In this document: positions 51,466-62,069 of the stretch, piece after piece | How the letters are laid out: every line of letters begins with the position of its first letter | Position numbering within the stretch: position 1 is the stretch's first letter | Origin: Vibrio spartinae | Lineage (GTDB): Bacteria; Pseudomonadota; Gammaproteobacteria; Enterobacterales; Vibrionaceae | Assembly: GCF_024347135.1 (NCBI RefSeq) | Contig: NZ_AP024908.1 | Location: 1,116,001-1,180,000 of the forward strand | Direction of reading: 5' to 3' | DNA: 64,000 bases | Position numbers and translations under genes: made by a program | The notes under the pieces: model-generated | What the model was told of the DNA's origin: nothing | Databases searched by the model: none | Seen by the model: the letters and a program-made list of their open reading frames with translations, nothing else

Positions 51466-54294
51466 ATGCAATGTCAGCCCTCGGAAGTTTCTGCACCATA
51501 CCAGAATCTCATCTCCCGCTTATCCTCTCGGCTTGCGCCTGAATGTATTATCACGCAGCCGGAGCAACGGTTAGCCTACGGCACCGATGCCAGTTTTTAT
51601 CGTTTAATCCCACAAGTCGTACTCCGGTTGAAAAATGTCGATGAGGTCATATTTACTCTACGCATTTGCTATGAACTCGATATTCATCTGACATTCCGGG
51701 CTGCGGGCACCAGCCTGTCCGGACAGGCTGTTTCAGATTCAGTGCTGGTGACCCTGACCGATGACTGGCGCAACTATCAGATTTCAGAGCAGGGTCATCA
51801 GATCAGACTGCAACCCGGCGTGATCGGAGCGGACGCGAACCGCTATCTGGCCCCCTACCAACGAAAAATCGGGCCGGATCCGGCATCGATCAATGCATGT
51901 AAGATTGGAGGAATCGCTGCCAATAATTCCAGTGGTATGTGCTGTGGCACCGCGCAGAATTCGTATCAGACCATTGCAGACATTCACATTATTTTTGCTG
52001 ACGGAAATGAACTCAATACGGCTGATCCCGAGAGCGTTCAAACCTTCAAACAACAAAATCCAGCGTTGATCAGCGGGATTCAGACGCTCTGCGAACAAAC
52101 ACGGCAGAACCACCAACTGACCGATTTGATTCGGCATAAATACCGCCTGAAAAATACCACCGGTTACGCACTCAATGCGCTGATTGATTATACCGATCCG
52201 ATTGACGTGATTAAGCATTTGATGATCGGCTCCGAGGGAACGCTGGGATTCATTGCCGAAATCACCTACCACACCGTGGCAGAACATCCGTTTAAAGCTT
52301 CAGCGCTGCTGGTTTTTCCCGACATCGAGCAAGCCAGTCAGGCCGTCACAACACTCAAAACAACCCCAGTGGCTGCTGTGGAAATGATGGATGGCCGCTC
52401 ACTCCGGGCAATCGCTGATAAGCCGGGTATGCCGGATTTCATCGCCACGCTGGATGAACATGCGACCGCATTACTTATTGAATCTCATAGTCAGAGTGAA
52501 GCGCAACTCACGATGCAGTGTGATCAGGTCATGCAGCAGCTCGCGACTTATTCGATTCTGGAATCTGTCCCATTTACCACCGATCAACAGACGGTCACCA
52601 CACTGTGGGGAATTCGTAAAGGGCTTTTCCCGGCAGTTGGTGCAGTGCGTGAAACCGGCACCACGGTGATTATTGAAGATGTGGCCTTTCCGATTGAACA
52701 TCTGGCCGGTGGTGTGCGCGATTTGCAGACGTTATTTAACAAACATCACTACCATGAAGCGATTATTTTCGGTCATGCACTGGAAGGTAATTTGCATTTT
52801 GTCTTTACACAAGGCTTCGACCAACCGGAAGAAATTGCACGGTATAGCGCGTTTATGGATGATGTCGCGCAACTGGTCGCGGTGAAATACGGTGGCTCAC
52901 TGAAAGCAGAACATGGCACCGGGAGAAACATGGCGCCTTATGTTGAGCTGGAGTGGGGAAAATCGGGTTACGCACTGATGCAACAGATAAAGAAATTATT
53001 TGACCCCACAGACAGGCTCAACCCCGGAGTGATTATCAATGCGGATCCGCAGGCACATGTCCAACATCTCAAACCCATGCCACCAGCCAACCCATTGGTT
53101 GATCGCTGTATTGAATGCGGTTTTTGCGAGGCAGTCTGCCCGTCCCGAACACTGACACTCTCCCCGCGGCAACGAATTGTGCTGTACCGGGAATTACAGC
53201 ATCGCCGTACGCTTGAAGACAGCACTGACGTTCAGGCGTTAGAACAAGCCTTTGAATATCAGGGAATCGATACGTGTGCCGCAACAGGCTTGTGTGCGAC
53301 ACGTTGTCCGGTCGGCATTAATACCGGTGATTTAGTGAAACAACTGAGAACCGAGAAATACCATCGCTATGATTCTATTGCCCGGTGGACCGCGAACCAT
53401 TTCACCACGACGACACAACTTGCCAAAACAGGATTAAAACTGAATGCATCGGCAACACGTCTGCTTGGTGCGAAACGAATGCAGCACTGGAATCAACGCT
53501 TACGTCACCATATGCAAATACCGAAGTGGTTGCCAGAAATCCCGACGCCAAATCGTGATGCTATCGCCAAGCACCGTGACAGTCCGGCTAAAAATAAGGT
53601 TGTCTACTTTCCGTCCTGTGCCAGCCGAACCATGGGAACAACGCCACAAGGCGAGGATCAACGCGCGCTCACTGAAGTCACACGTCGGTTGCTGAATAAA
53701 GCCGGATTTGAAATCATCATCCCCAACCATTTAAACGAACAGTGCTGCGGGATGCCTTATGACAGTAAAGGGATGACAGCACACGCCCAACACAAAGCGC
53801 ATCAGTTAGAGCAGGCTTTACTCGATGCCTCTGAACAGGGTCGCTATCCGGTTCTGATGGACACCAGCCCGTGTGTACAGCGACTGAAAACCGAATTGCG
53901 TTCAACGATACCACTCTACGAACCGGCCGAGTTTGTCAGTCGCTACCTGTTGGAATTGCTGACCATTACCCCAACCGAAGAAACGATTATGCTTCACATT
54001 ACCTGTAGTGCCCGAAAAATGGGATTGGAAGATGTGATGTTAAAATTGGCTCAGGCCTGTGCCCGTGAGGTCATCGTCCCGGAACATATTCAGTGTTGTG
54101 GCTGGGCCGGAGACAAAGGCTTCACCACACCAGAATTGAATCAGGCCGCATTACAACCGTTGAAAAGTCAGATACCGCCGGGTTGTAAACGCGGCTTCAG
54201 CCATAGCCTGACCTGTGAAATCGGCCTTTCACACCACAGCGGTATTCCTTATCAATCCATTCTGTATCTGGTGGATGAAGTGTCCGGGGGATAA
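51466..54294 (+). CDS. FAD/Fe-S D-lactate-type dehydrogenase (Dld-II/YdiJ-like)
   Basis: 942 residues from ATG 51466 (AGGTAG upstream; a GTG at 51430 would add 12). N-terminal FAD-binding PCMH domain (TFRAAGTSLSGQAVSD, CKIGGIAANNSSGMCCGT, IGSEGTLGFIAEITY), a FAD-oxidase C domain (~300-530, EAIIFGHALEGNLHFVF, KAEHGTGRNMAP), two 4Fe-4S motifs (CIECGFCEAVCPSR and CAATGLCATRCPVG, ~545-620) and two CCG domains (EQCCGMPYDSKG; QCCGWAGDKGF). It oxidises D-lactate or another 2-hydroxyacid and passes electrons to quinone. No lactate permease or lldD next to it. Long for the family because of the complete CCG pair. Confidence 0.92.
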   Translation: MQCQPSEVSAPYQNLISRLSSRLAPECIITQPEQRLAYGTDASFYRLIPQVVLRLKNVDEVIFTLRICYELDIHLTFRAAGTSLSGQAVSDSVLVTLTDDWRNYQISEQGHQIRLQPGVIGADANRYLAPYQRKIGPDPASINACKIGGIAANNSSGMCCGTAQNSYQTIADIHIIFADGNELNTADPESVQTFKQQNPALISGIQTLCEQTRQNHQLTDLIRHKYRLKNTTGYALNALIDYTDPIDVIKHLMIGSEGTLGFIAEITYHTVAEHPFKASALLVFPDIEQASQAVTTLKTTPVAAVEMMDGRSLRAIADKPGMPDFIATLDEHATALLIESHSQSEAQLTMQCDQVMQQLATYSILESVPFTTDQQTVTTLWGIRKGLFPAVGAVRETGTTVIIEDVAFPIEHLAGGVRDLQTLFNKHHYHEAIIFGHALEGNLHFVFTQGFDQPEEIARYSAFMDDVAQLVAVKYGGSLKAEHGTGRNMAPYVELEWGKSGYALMQQIKKLFDPTDRLNPGVIINADPQAHVQHLKPMPPANPLVDRCIECGFCEAVCPSRTLTLSPRQRIVLYRELQHRRTLEDSTDVQALEQAFEYQGIDTCAATGLCATRCPVGINTGDLVKQLRTEKYHRYDSIARWTANHFTTTTQLAKTGLKLNASATRLLGAKRMQHWNQRLRHHMQIPKWLPEIPTPNRDAIAKHRDSPAKNKVVYFPSCASRTMGTTPQGEDQRALTEVTRRLLNKAGFEIIIPNHLNEQCCGMPYDSKGMTAHAQHKAHQLEQALLDASEQGRYPVLMDTSPCVQRLKTELRSTIPLYEPAEFVSRYLLELLTITPTEETIMLHITCSARKMGLEDVMLKLAQACAREVIVPEHIQCCGWAGDKGFTTPELNQAALQPLKSQIPPGCKRGFSHSLTCEIGLSHHSGIPYQSILYLVDEVSGG

Positions 54295-54322
54295 AGTCTC
54301 CGCCAAGATCTGCGCCTGACAA

Positions 54323-54359
54323 ATAACAGCCCGATTTACAATGTAAATCGGGCTGTTAT
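54323..54359. terminator. Convergent terminator dehydrogenase / glgB
   Basis: ATAACAGCCCGATTTAC pairs perfectly with GTAAATCGGGCTGTTAT; 17-base stem, 3-base loop. No T-run. Confidence 0.7.
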
Positions 54360-54379
54360 GCTGTCGTGTTCTACAAACA

Positions 54380-56572
54380 CTAAGATTCTAATTTATAATA
54401 GACCGTCGCCAATGGCGGAATCCGTAACAATAAAGAGTGCGTCAGTCCCTGACTCTCTACCGTTTCAGTTGTCGCAACACTGACCACCTTGTACCCACTA
54501 CCGCAATATTCCTGGTCATCTGAGTTCAACATCAGACGGTAGTTCCCCTGCACCGGCATTCCCAAACGGAAATCATCATGCGGGACTGGGGTAAAATTAC
54601 TGATAACCAGAATCCGCTCACCGGATTCACTGATGCGTTCATGGGCCAAAATACTGATCTCTGCGGCATCCCCGAGGCGCCACTCGAACCCTTCCGGCAC
54701 AGAATCACTCTCATATAATGCTTTTTCCTGACGATACAGGGCATTCAAATCCTGAGTCAGCTTCAGCACCCCCTGATGCCGTTCATATTCCAACAAGAAC
54801 CATTGAAGCTGGCTCTCATGTTGCCACTCTCCGGTTTGCCCGAATTCAGTCCCCATGAAGTTGAGCTTCTTACCCGGTTGACCATACATGTAACCGAGGT
54901 AAGCTCTGAGATTGGCGGTCTGTTGCCATTCGTCCCCCGGCATTTTGTCATGCAGAGACCGCTTACCGTAAACCACTTCATCGTGAGAAAGCGACAGAAT
55001 ATAGTTCTCACTGAATGCATACAACAGCGGGAATGTGACCACATTATGATGGTATTTACGGTGTACCGGGTCGTGCTGAATATACTCAAGACTATCGTGC
55101 ATCCAGCCCATATTCCATTTAAAACCGAACCCTAGCCCACCGAGAAATGTCGGCATTGAAACCCCGGGAAACGCGGTCGATTCTTCAGCAATGGTCATGG
55201 CATTGGGGAAATGTTTATACACTTCCTCATTCATCCATTTTAATGTCGCGATGGCATCATAATTCTCCCGTCCCCCGTCAACATTCGGGATCCATTGATC
55301 ATGACTGCGCGAATAATCGAGATAAAGCATGGAAGCGACGGCATCAACCCGAATGCCATCAATGTGGAATCGGTCAAACCAGTACAATGCGTTAGAAACC
55401 AGAAAACGGCGCACATGTTCACGTCCCATATCATAGATATAAGAGTTCCAGTCCTGATGCCAGCCACGACGTGGATCCGGGTCGTGATAGAGCGGTGTCC
55501 CGTCAAAATTATTCAGGCCATGTCCATCGGCTGGGAAGTGCGCCGGCACCCAATCCAATACCACACCGATATTCGCTTGATGACACTGATCGACAAAATA
55601 CTTGAAGTCATCGGGTGAACCATAACGGCTGGTCGGTGCAAACAAGCCGATTGGCTGGTAGCCCCACGACCCATAAAAAGGATGTTCGGCCACCGGCATC
55701 AGCTCAACATGGGTATATCCCATATCGGTCAGATAAGGCACCAACAGATCAGCCAGCTCCCGATAGTTAAGAAATTGCTCATCAGGACCAAGTTTCCAGG
55801 AACCGACATGCAATTCATAAAATGACAATGCTTCTTTGCGTTTTTCCGTGATTGGCCGGTTTTGCCAACCCTCATCCTGCCAGACATAACGCGCATGATC
55901 ATAAGTCACAGAAGACAATGACGGGAACTGTTCTGCATAAAAACCCCATGGATCGGCTTTATGAGGCAGCCCCTCACCATTCGGGCCTTTGAGCTCAAAT
56001 TTGTATTGTGTGCCTTCCGTCATTTCCGGGATAAAAATACCCCAGATCCCATAATCAAGTCGCTGCATCGGGTAACGACGTCCATCCCACTGGTTAAAGT
56101 TGCCGATCACAGAACAAGATGAAGCGTGTGGCGCATAGACTAAAAAGCGAACCCCCTCGATCTGCTTGCCGCCCCGCTCCAGCGTAACGAACTGCGCACC
56201 AAGATGTCGATACATGGCAATCGGGGTGTGTAAATGGTCGTATTCGGCATAGATTGCATGATACTGATATGGGTCATCAAGGATCTGCTCTCCCCCTTTC
56301 CAGCGCACCAACAAGCGGTAGTGGGTCAGGCGTAACCCCATGTCCGACTGAAGAATAAAACCGCCATTCTCTTCTGGCGACATTTCAATCGGGTCTTGTT
56401 CATCGAGTAACACGAAGACTTGGAGCGCTCCGGGCATCCATACGCGAAGAACCCCTTGCTCAGGAGAGATAAATGGCCCTAAAAAGGCAAATGGATCAGC
56501 AAATGAAGCCTGTGCCAGTTTCTGATAAGTCTGCTGCTTTTTTGTCAGCTTCTGTTTCTGAACGGTTTTCAA
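54380..56572 (-). CDS. glgB: 1,4-alpha-glucan branching enzyme
   Basis: 730 residues. N-terminal CBM48-type domain (~110-220, [18 protein letters not shown]), GH13 barrel with [43 protein letters not shown] (nucleophile Asp ~407), [13 protein letters not shown] (acid Glu ~462), [12 protein letters not shown], and a C-terminal beta domain. It introduces alpha-1,6 branches in glycogen. Last gene after malP and malQ, separated from malQ by 242 bases including a tandem repeat, so it may also have its own promoter. Confidence 0.97.
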   Translation of the reverse strand: MKTVQKQKLTKKQQTYQKLAQASFADPFAFLGPFISPEQGVLRVWMPGALQVFVLLDEQDPIEMSPEENGGFILQSDMGLRLTHYRLLVRWKGGEQILDDPYQYHAIYAEYDHLHTPIAMYRHLGAQFVTLERGGKQIEGVRFLVYAPHASSCSVIGNFNQWDGRRYPMQRLDYGIWGIFIPEMTEGTQYKFELKGPNGEGLPHKADPWGFYAEQFPSLSSVTYDHARYVWQDEGWQNRPITEKRKEALSFYELHVGSWKLGPDEQFLNYRELADLLVPYLTDMGYTHVELMPVAEHPFYGSWGYQPIGLFAPTSRYGSPDDFKYFVDQCHQANIGVVLDWVPAHFPADGHGLNNFDGTPLYHDPDPRRGWHQDWNSYIYDMGREHVRRFLVSNALYWFDRFHIDGIRVDAVASMLYLDYSRSHDQWIPNVDGGRENYDAIATLKWMNEEVYKHFPNAMTIAEESTAFPGVSMPTFLGGLGFGFKWNMGWMHDSLEYIQHDPVHRKYHHNVVTFPLLYAFSENYILSLSHDEVVYGKRSLHDKMPGDEWQQTANLRAYLGYMYGQPGKKLNFMGTEFGQTGEWQHESQLQWFLLEYERHQGVLKLTQDLNALYRQEKALYESDSVPEGFEWRLGDAAEISILAHERISESGERILVISNFTPVPHDDFRLGMPVQGNYRLMLNSDDQEYCGSGYKVVSVATTETVESQGLTHSLLLRIPPLATVYYKLES

Positions 56573-56659
56573 TATCCTTACTCCTAGCCTAACGAACCTA
56601 TCTGTTTACCCATAAGCAGACCGATCCCCTATCTTGACGCGGTCAAATCTCCGGGTGCT

Positions 56660-56727
56660 ATCGATCTGTTAATAAAATCGGTCTGTTAATAAAATCGATC
56701 TGTCACTAAAACCGATCTGTTGATAAA
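56660..56727. repeat. Four-copy 17-bp tandem array between malQ and glgB
   Basis: ATCGATCTGTTAATAAA (56660), ATCGGTCTGTTAATAAA (56677), ATCGATCTGTCACTAAA (56694), ACCGATCTGTTGATAAA (56711): four units with one to three differences. Lies ~88 bases from each gene. Confidence 0.9.
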
Positions 56728-56814
56728 ACGACCTAATCTGCAGTTTACAAAACAACCCGATACGATTGAGTGACTGCAATTCAATTTATAGATGATGCCT
56801 GTCACAACCTATCG

Positions 56815-58986
56815 TTATTGTGCTCTCATCGCTGAAATTCGTGCTGCCAGCCGTTGTATCGCCGGCTGTGAAAATAATGTTTCTAACGGTTGACTGAGCT
56901 TACGCCGCCAGTTGGGATATTCCGCAACCGTTCCCGGAATATTGACGGGGTTATCCATTTGTAACCAATCTTCCAGTTGAATACTCATCAGTGCTGATGT
57001 ACCGGCAGCCATATGTAAATGCATTGCCTCACACAGCGCTTCACTCATCGGTACAGTCATCGCATCCCGTCCGACACTTTCAGGCAGTAAACCATGCCAA
57101 GCGATCGAATCCAAAATCGCTTGTTTATGATGTAAACGGACATCCATTCTGAATTTAAATTGCGCCTCATCGGGATAAAGCCCGATATCGCGTCCCATAT
57201 TCAAATCCAGGCAGTGCCAGAACCCTCGTAACGTCGGCATATCATGAGTACATAATGCAGACATCGACTGAGCGGTATAATGAGCCGGAGAAAAATATCC
57301 CCCGTCTTCAGCCGTTTGAAAAAAGAAAATTTTATAGGAATAAATACCGGCATCCGCTAACAGAGAAACGATTTCCTGCGGGACGGTGCCTAAATCTTCA
57401 CCAATGATACTGCACTGATGGCGGTGAGATTCGAGTGCTAAAATAGCGAGTAATTCATGGACGCGATAATAAAGATAGGCCCCTTCCGTCGCCTTTTCTG
57501 CCCGGGGGATCCACCAGAGTCGCAACAATCCCAGAATATGGTCGATCCGCAAGGCTCCACAAGATTTCATGTTGGCGCGCAGGAGCTGAATAAAGGGTTC
57601 ATAGGCCTGATGTCTGAGCGTCAGTGGATTGAGTGGCGGCAGTCCCCAGTTCTGCCCAAGTGGTCCCAGTTCATCGGGCGGCGCACCAATACTGACATCG
57701 AGTAATAAATCTCCCTCATCTGCCCATACTTCAGCGCCGGATTCAGCCACACCGACCGCAAGATCGCGATAGAGTCCGATCACCATCCCCTGCGCTTCAG
57801 CGGCACGTTGGACTGCCTGTATTTGTTCATCGGCGATCCATTGCATGTAGAGATACAAATTGATGCGCTCCTGATTTTCGCGCAAATAATCTTGCACCGC
57901 TGCACTGTGAAAATGCCGATAGTGCTCGGGGAACACCTGCCATCCCCAAATATCGGCATCTTGCTCACACAGGTCAGCATGAATGGCATCAAAGGCGGCC
58001 TGCGATAGTAAAGACTCACCACCTTGCTCAACAAAATCATGGAATGCCTGTCCACGTTCAGTTAAGGAATCCAAATGCTGATGTTTGAACGTTGCATAGA
58101 GCAGCGGCAGAATGTCCATTTTCAGCGCAGTAACATCGGTATACTGAACCCACTCACTGGCTCTTGCTGCGCTCAGGCGTTGGCAGAAATCGGGACTCGA
58201 TATCTGTTGCTGTGCCTGTGGACAGTCGTTCAATTCAGGAATCGCACTCACATCAATGTATAGAATATTCATCCAACGGCGAGAAGAAGGACTGTAGGGG
58301 CTGGCACTTTCAGGATAGGCCGGGAACAAAGCATGAATGGGGTTTAAGCCGACAAAATTTGCGCCCAATTCCGCCATTTTGATGACCAGTCGTTTCAAGT
58401 CACCGAAATCACCAATCCCCCAGTTCTGTTGTGAACGCAGGGTGTACAATTGCACACTGGGGCCCCACAATTTCTCACCTTGTTGCAATGCCGGTTGTTT
58501 GAAACACGCCGGGGGCGCGACAATAATTCTGGCCTGGTAAGGACTCTGACGCCCTTTGCGTAGCACAAATAAGGTGTGATAACCCATGGGAAGCGCCATC
58601 GATAAAGAAAAAACCAGCGGCCCGCCTTCATCACGCGCATCGCTGACAATCTGTGACTGAAGGTAACCTTCGTAACGCTCTCCTTGCTCTGTTTCCAGCG
58701 TCCATTGAAAATCACTTTCTCTCGCACTACTACCCAAATGTAATGGCACTTCGATGACCTGATCAGCCTGACCAAACAAAACCGGCTCCAGAATCGGCTG
58801 TTTATGAATTCTCTCCGCTGAATGAAGTAATGCTTCCTGTGACTGAGTCTCATAGCCTAACGCATTGAGTAAGTATTCAAGCGTCTGACGACTCACAGCC
58901 GCTTTTTTACCTAAATTACTGGTATAGTGATCGGCAATCCCGGCTTGGCGGGCGACCGCCAATAAGCGGTCTTGTTCAATTTCCAT
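56815..58986 (-). CDS. malQ: 4-alpha-glucanotransferase (amylomaltase)
   Basis: 723 residues from ATG 58986, with GGGGGAG six bases upstream; the frame is open to 59028. GH77 motifs: LWGPSVQLYTLRSQQNWGIGDFGDL, GLYRDLAVGVAESGAEVWAD (nucleophile region), GALRIDHILGLLRLWWIPR, IIGEDLGTVP and CTHDMPTLRGFW. It transfers alpha-1,4 glucan segments in maltodextrin breakdown. Second gene of malPQ-glgB, 99 bases after malP. Confidence 0.97.
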   Translation of the reverse strand: MEIEQDRLLAVARQAGIADHYTSNLGKKAAVSRQTLEYLLNALGYETQSQEALLHSAERIHKQPILEPVLFGQADQVIEVPLHLGSSARESDFQWTLETEQGERYEGYLQSQIVSDARDEGGPLVFSLSMALPMGYHTLFVLRKGRQSPYQARIIVAPPACFKQPALQQGEKLWGPSVQLYTLRSQQNWGIGDFGDLKRLVIKMAELGANFVGLNPIHALFPAYPESASPYSPSSRRWMNILYIDVSAIPELNDCPQAQQQISSPDFCQRLSAARASEWVQYTDVTALKMDILPLLYATFKHQHLDSLTERGQAFHDFVEQGGESLLSQAAFDAIHADLCEQDADIWGWQVFPEHYRHFHSAAVQDYLRENQERINLYLYMQWIADEQIQAVQRAAEAQGMVIGLYRDLAVGVAESGAEVWADEGDLLLDVSIGAPPDELGPLGQNWGLPPLNPLTLRHQAYEPFIQLLRANMKSCGALRIDHILGLLRLWWIPRAEKATEGAYLYYRVHELLAILALESHRHQCSIIGEDLGTVPQEIVSLLADAGIYSYKIFFFQTAEDGGYFSPAHYTAQSMSALCTHDMPTLRGFWHCLDLNMGRDIGLYPDEAQFKFRMDVRLHHKQAILDSIAWHGLLPESVGRDAMTVPMSEALCEAMHLHMAAGTSALMSIQLEDWLQMDNPVNIPGTVAEYPNWRRKLSQPLETLFSQPAIQRLAARISAMRAQ

Positions 58987-59085
58987 GGCTGCTCCCCCTG
59001 ATATAGAAGTGATGACGTTTTCAGTCACTGTTCACGTTCGATGGTCAGCCGTTATCTACAACCACCGGCAAACCGCGCCATCGCC

Positions 59086-61539
59086 TTAGCGAGGGACCGA
59101 TTTAAGCTTCCATATCTGATCGACATAATCACGAATACTTCGGTCAGAACTGAATTTTCCGACCAAGGCGGTATTCAATATGGCTTTTTTCGCCCATCCT
59201 GCCGTATCGCGATACTGCGCATCAATCTGACCATGCGCCTCGATATAAGAGGCAAAATCAGCAAGCACCAAGTAAGGATCACCACCATCTAAAAGGCTTT
59301 CATAGGTAGCTTTGAGTTTTCTCGGCTCTCCGGGAGTAAATTCTTCACCATTTAGTAAATCAAGCGAGGCTTTGAGCAACGGATCCGCATTGTAGTAATG
59401 AAATGGGTTGTACCCGCTGGCTTTGAGACGATTGATATCCTCGACTTCTAATCCAAAAATATAGATATTCTCATCGCCAACTTCTTCACGGATCTCAACG
59501 TTTGCGCCATCCATCGTCCCGATCGTCAATGCACCATTCAGCGCCATTTTCATATTACCGGTCCCGGACGCTTCTTTACCGGCAGTTGATATTTGCTCAG
59601 ACACATCTGCTGCCGGAATGATAATCTCAGCCATACTGACCCGATAATCGGGAATGAACACAATTTTCAATTTGTCATTCACCCGCTCATCACTGTTGAT
59701 ACTCTCCGCGATCTTATTAATCGCATAGATAATCTCTTTGGCAAGGTAATAGCCCGGCGCAGCTTTAGCAGCAAAAATGAACACGCGGGGCACCATGTCA
59801 AAATCAGGATGATTGAGCAATCGATGGTACAGCGAAAGAATATGCAACATATTCAAATGTTGCCGCTTATACTCATGAAGCCGTTTAATCTGCACATCGA
59901 AAATAGCGTCGGGATTCAGCTCAATATCCATATTACTTTTGACCCACTTGGCCAAACGCACTTTGTTGTCTTTTTTGACCGCCATAAATGCCCGCTGAAA
60001 CTCGGCATCATCGGCCCATTGAGATAACTGTGCTAGCTCATCCAGCGCAACGGGCCAGTTATCCCCTATTTTTTCGGTAATGAGATGGGATAACCCCGGA
60101 TTACAATACTGCAACCAGCGCCGCGGGGTGATGCCATTGGTGACATTCTTCAGCCGATTCGGATACAGTTCATTAAATTCGGGAAACAGGTCTTGTTTCA
60201 CCAACGCAGAGTGTAGCGCAGCAACCCCATTGACCGCATAAGCTCCGACAACAGAAAGGTTTGCCATTCTCACCATCCGGTGAAAGCCTTCCTGAATAAT
60301 CGAAAGCTTCTGCTGCTTATCACCATCCCCAGGCCATTTTTTCCGGACTTCCTGTAAAAAACGGTGATTAATTTCATAGATGATTTCCATATGGCGCGGT
60401 AGCAGACGCTGGATCAATGCTTCATCCCATGTTTCCAACGCTTCAGGCAACAACGTATGATTGGTATAGGCAAATGTCTGACTACAAATGCCCCATGCGT
60501 CCTCCCAAAGCATGTTTTGTTCATCGACAAAAATCCGCATCAATTCAGGGATAGCAATGGCTGGGTGGGTATCATTGAGCTGAATCGTTTCATACTGGGG
60601 CAACTCGGCCAGTTGATGTCCTGCCGCCTGATGACGACGCAGAATATCCCGGACAGAAGCAGCACTGTGAAAATACTGCTGCATCAAACGCAGTGTCTTA
60701 CCTTTTTCATGGTTATCATTCGGATAGAGCACTTTGGTAATGTTGCCGGCATCAATCAAGCCGTGTTGTGCTTCAAAGTAGTTGCCGTTGTTAAAGCTTT
60801 CTAAAGAAAATGGCGCAATCGCCCGACACTCCCATAAACGCAGCGGATACACGGTCTCACTTTTATATCCGACCACCGGAATATCCCACGGCATTCCCTT
60901 AACCGTCATGCCCGGAACCCATTTGCGTCTTTCTTGCCCATCAACCGTTTCGGTGGTGACATAACCGTAGAAACCAATTTCCTGTGCCAGTTCTGGCCGT
61001 GCAACTTCCCACGGATATCCTTCGATCCCACACCAAGCATCCGGGGCTTCTTTCTGATGGCACGCTTCAAACGACTGTTTGAACAAGCCATATTCATAGT
61101 GCAGTCCGTAACCGACTGTCGGAAATTCCTGAGCTGCCAGTGAATCCATAAAACAAGCAGCCAAACGTCCTAAACCACCATTCCCCAATGAAGGATCCCG
61201 CTCTTCTTCAAGCAGATCGGTTAAATCGAGCCCCAGTTCAGCCACGGCGTCACCAATGGCCTCGTAAACGCCCATATTGAGTAAGTTATTACCGGTCAAA
61301 CGACCAACCAGAAATTCCAGAGAAAGATAATTGACACTTTTTGCATTCAGAATTCGTTCATCCTGCTCAGTTTCCAGTAGATCAAATGTGGTGAGTTCTG
61401 CCAACGCACGGGACATAGCCAAATACCAAGAGCGCTTGGTCGCATTTTCGACGGTTGTCGCATAAGTTGATGTCAGATGACGCTTTACATTCTCCAAAAA
61501 TAGCGTCTTATCAAACGACTTCTGCAATACTGCTTTCAT
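59086..61539 (-). CDS. malP: Maltodextrin phosphorylase
   Basis: 817 residues from ATG 61539 (GGAGGGG upstream; a longer frame to 61623). GT35 family: NYLSLEFLVGRLTGNNLLN, EERDPSLGNGGLGRLAACFMDSLA, NDTHPAIAIPELMRI, the pyridoxal phosphate site EASGTGNMKMALNGALTIGTMDGANVEI with the PLP Lys, and the final VDQIWKLKSVPR. Releases glucose 1-phosphate from maltodextrins; that product feeds a phosphoglucomutase such as the one at 35-37 kb. A CRP-like site lies ~270 bases upstream. No clear MalT box was seen. Confidence 0.97.
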   Translation of the reverse strand: MKAVLQKSFDKTLFLENVKRHLTSTYATTVENATKRSWYLAMSRALAELTTFDLLETEQDERILNAKSVNYLSLEFLVGRLTGNNLLNMGVYEAIGDAVAELGLDLTDLLEEERDPSLGNGGLGRLAACFMDSLAAQEFPTVGYGLHYEYGLFKQSFEACHQKEAPDAWCGIEGYPWEVARPELAQEIGFYGYVTTETVDGQERRKWVPGMTVKGMPWDIPVVGYKSETVYPLRLWECRAIAPFSLESFNNGNYFEAQHGLIDAGNITKVLYPNDNHEKGKTLRLMQQYFHSAASVRDILRRHQAAGHQLAELPQYETIQLNDTHPAIAIPELMRIFVDEQNMLWEDAWGICSQTFAYTNHTLLPEALETWDEALIQRLLPRHMEIIYEINHRFLQEVRKKWPGDGDKQQKLSIIQEGFHRMVRMANLSVVGAYAVNGVAALHSALVKQDLFPEFNELYPNRLKNVTNGITPRRWLQYCNPGLSHLITEKIGDNWPVALDELAQLSQWADDAEFQRAFMAVKKDNKVRLAKWVKSNMDIELNPDAIFDVQIKRLHEYKRQHLNMLHILSLYHRLLNHPDFDMVPRVFIFAAKAAPGYYLAKEIIYAINKIAESINSDERVNDKLKIVFIPDYRVSMAEIIIPAADVSEQISTAGKEASGTGNMKMALNGALTIGTMDGANVEIREEVGDENIYIFGLEVEDINRLKASGYNPFHYYNADPLLKASLDLLNGEEFTPGEPRKLKATYESLLDGGDPYLVLADFASYIEAHGQIDAQYRDTAGWAKKAILNTALVGKFSSDRSIRDYVDQIWKLKSVPR

Positions 61540-62019
61540 CGTAACCCCTCCCAAACAGGTAACGAGCTGACTGAAATCCGTCTCCGCCAGTTCAGGGACG
61601 AAGATATGTCGGATACGAAGCAACTGTCGCAGTCACTTCCGTTCAGTCATAAAAATCATATGGTATACAGCAGACTTACCATGTTGAGGTGTGATAGATG
61701 TCAACTTCTGTGTTGAACACGATTCACAATACCTTTAGATAGTAACCTTAGTCGTTAAATTGAACTCCTTGTGTCATTTTCAGTTAAGAAAGTCTACAAA
61801 AAGTGACAAATATCACATATTGATAACATAATATCGGCTCAAAGTACCAGAGATATGATCTTTTTTTTCTCAATTTTTCGTCTTAACCAGACAGAGTCAT
61901 GGTACTTCAGCATAACGACATCGAAATGTAAGTAAATACTTACATTCAAATCAAGCGTTATTCAAAAAAGCGTATAGGCAAGAGACATTCACAGATGTGT
62001 GATTGAAGGTGATAAAAAT
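61540..62019. promoter_or_regulatory. malP: malP upstream region with CRP-like sites
   Basis: 480 bases without ORF. AAGTGACAAATATCACATA has the exact CRP core GTGA-N6-TCAC (61803-61816). A second weaker site, TGTGA-N6-TCAAC, is at 61690-61705, nearer the malP start. Consistent with catabolite activation of the mal operon; MalT boxes could not be found by eye. Confidence 0.6.
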
Positions 62020-62041
62020 AAAGGCATCGAATGATGCCTTT
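62020..62041 (-). terminator. Terminator of the cyo operon
   Basis: Read on minus: AAAGGCATC-ATTC-GATGCCTTT then ATTTTTATC, 28 bases after cyoE. Confidence 0.9.
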
Positions 62042-62069
62042 ACAATTCTCATATGAAGATGTGTACGAG

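Noticed and set aside
61540..62019. MalT boxes (GGGGAKGAGG) before malP
   Set aside because: No match on either strand when read by eye; only CRP-like sites were seen.
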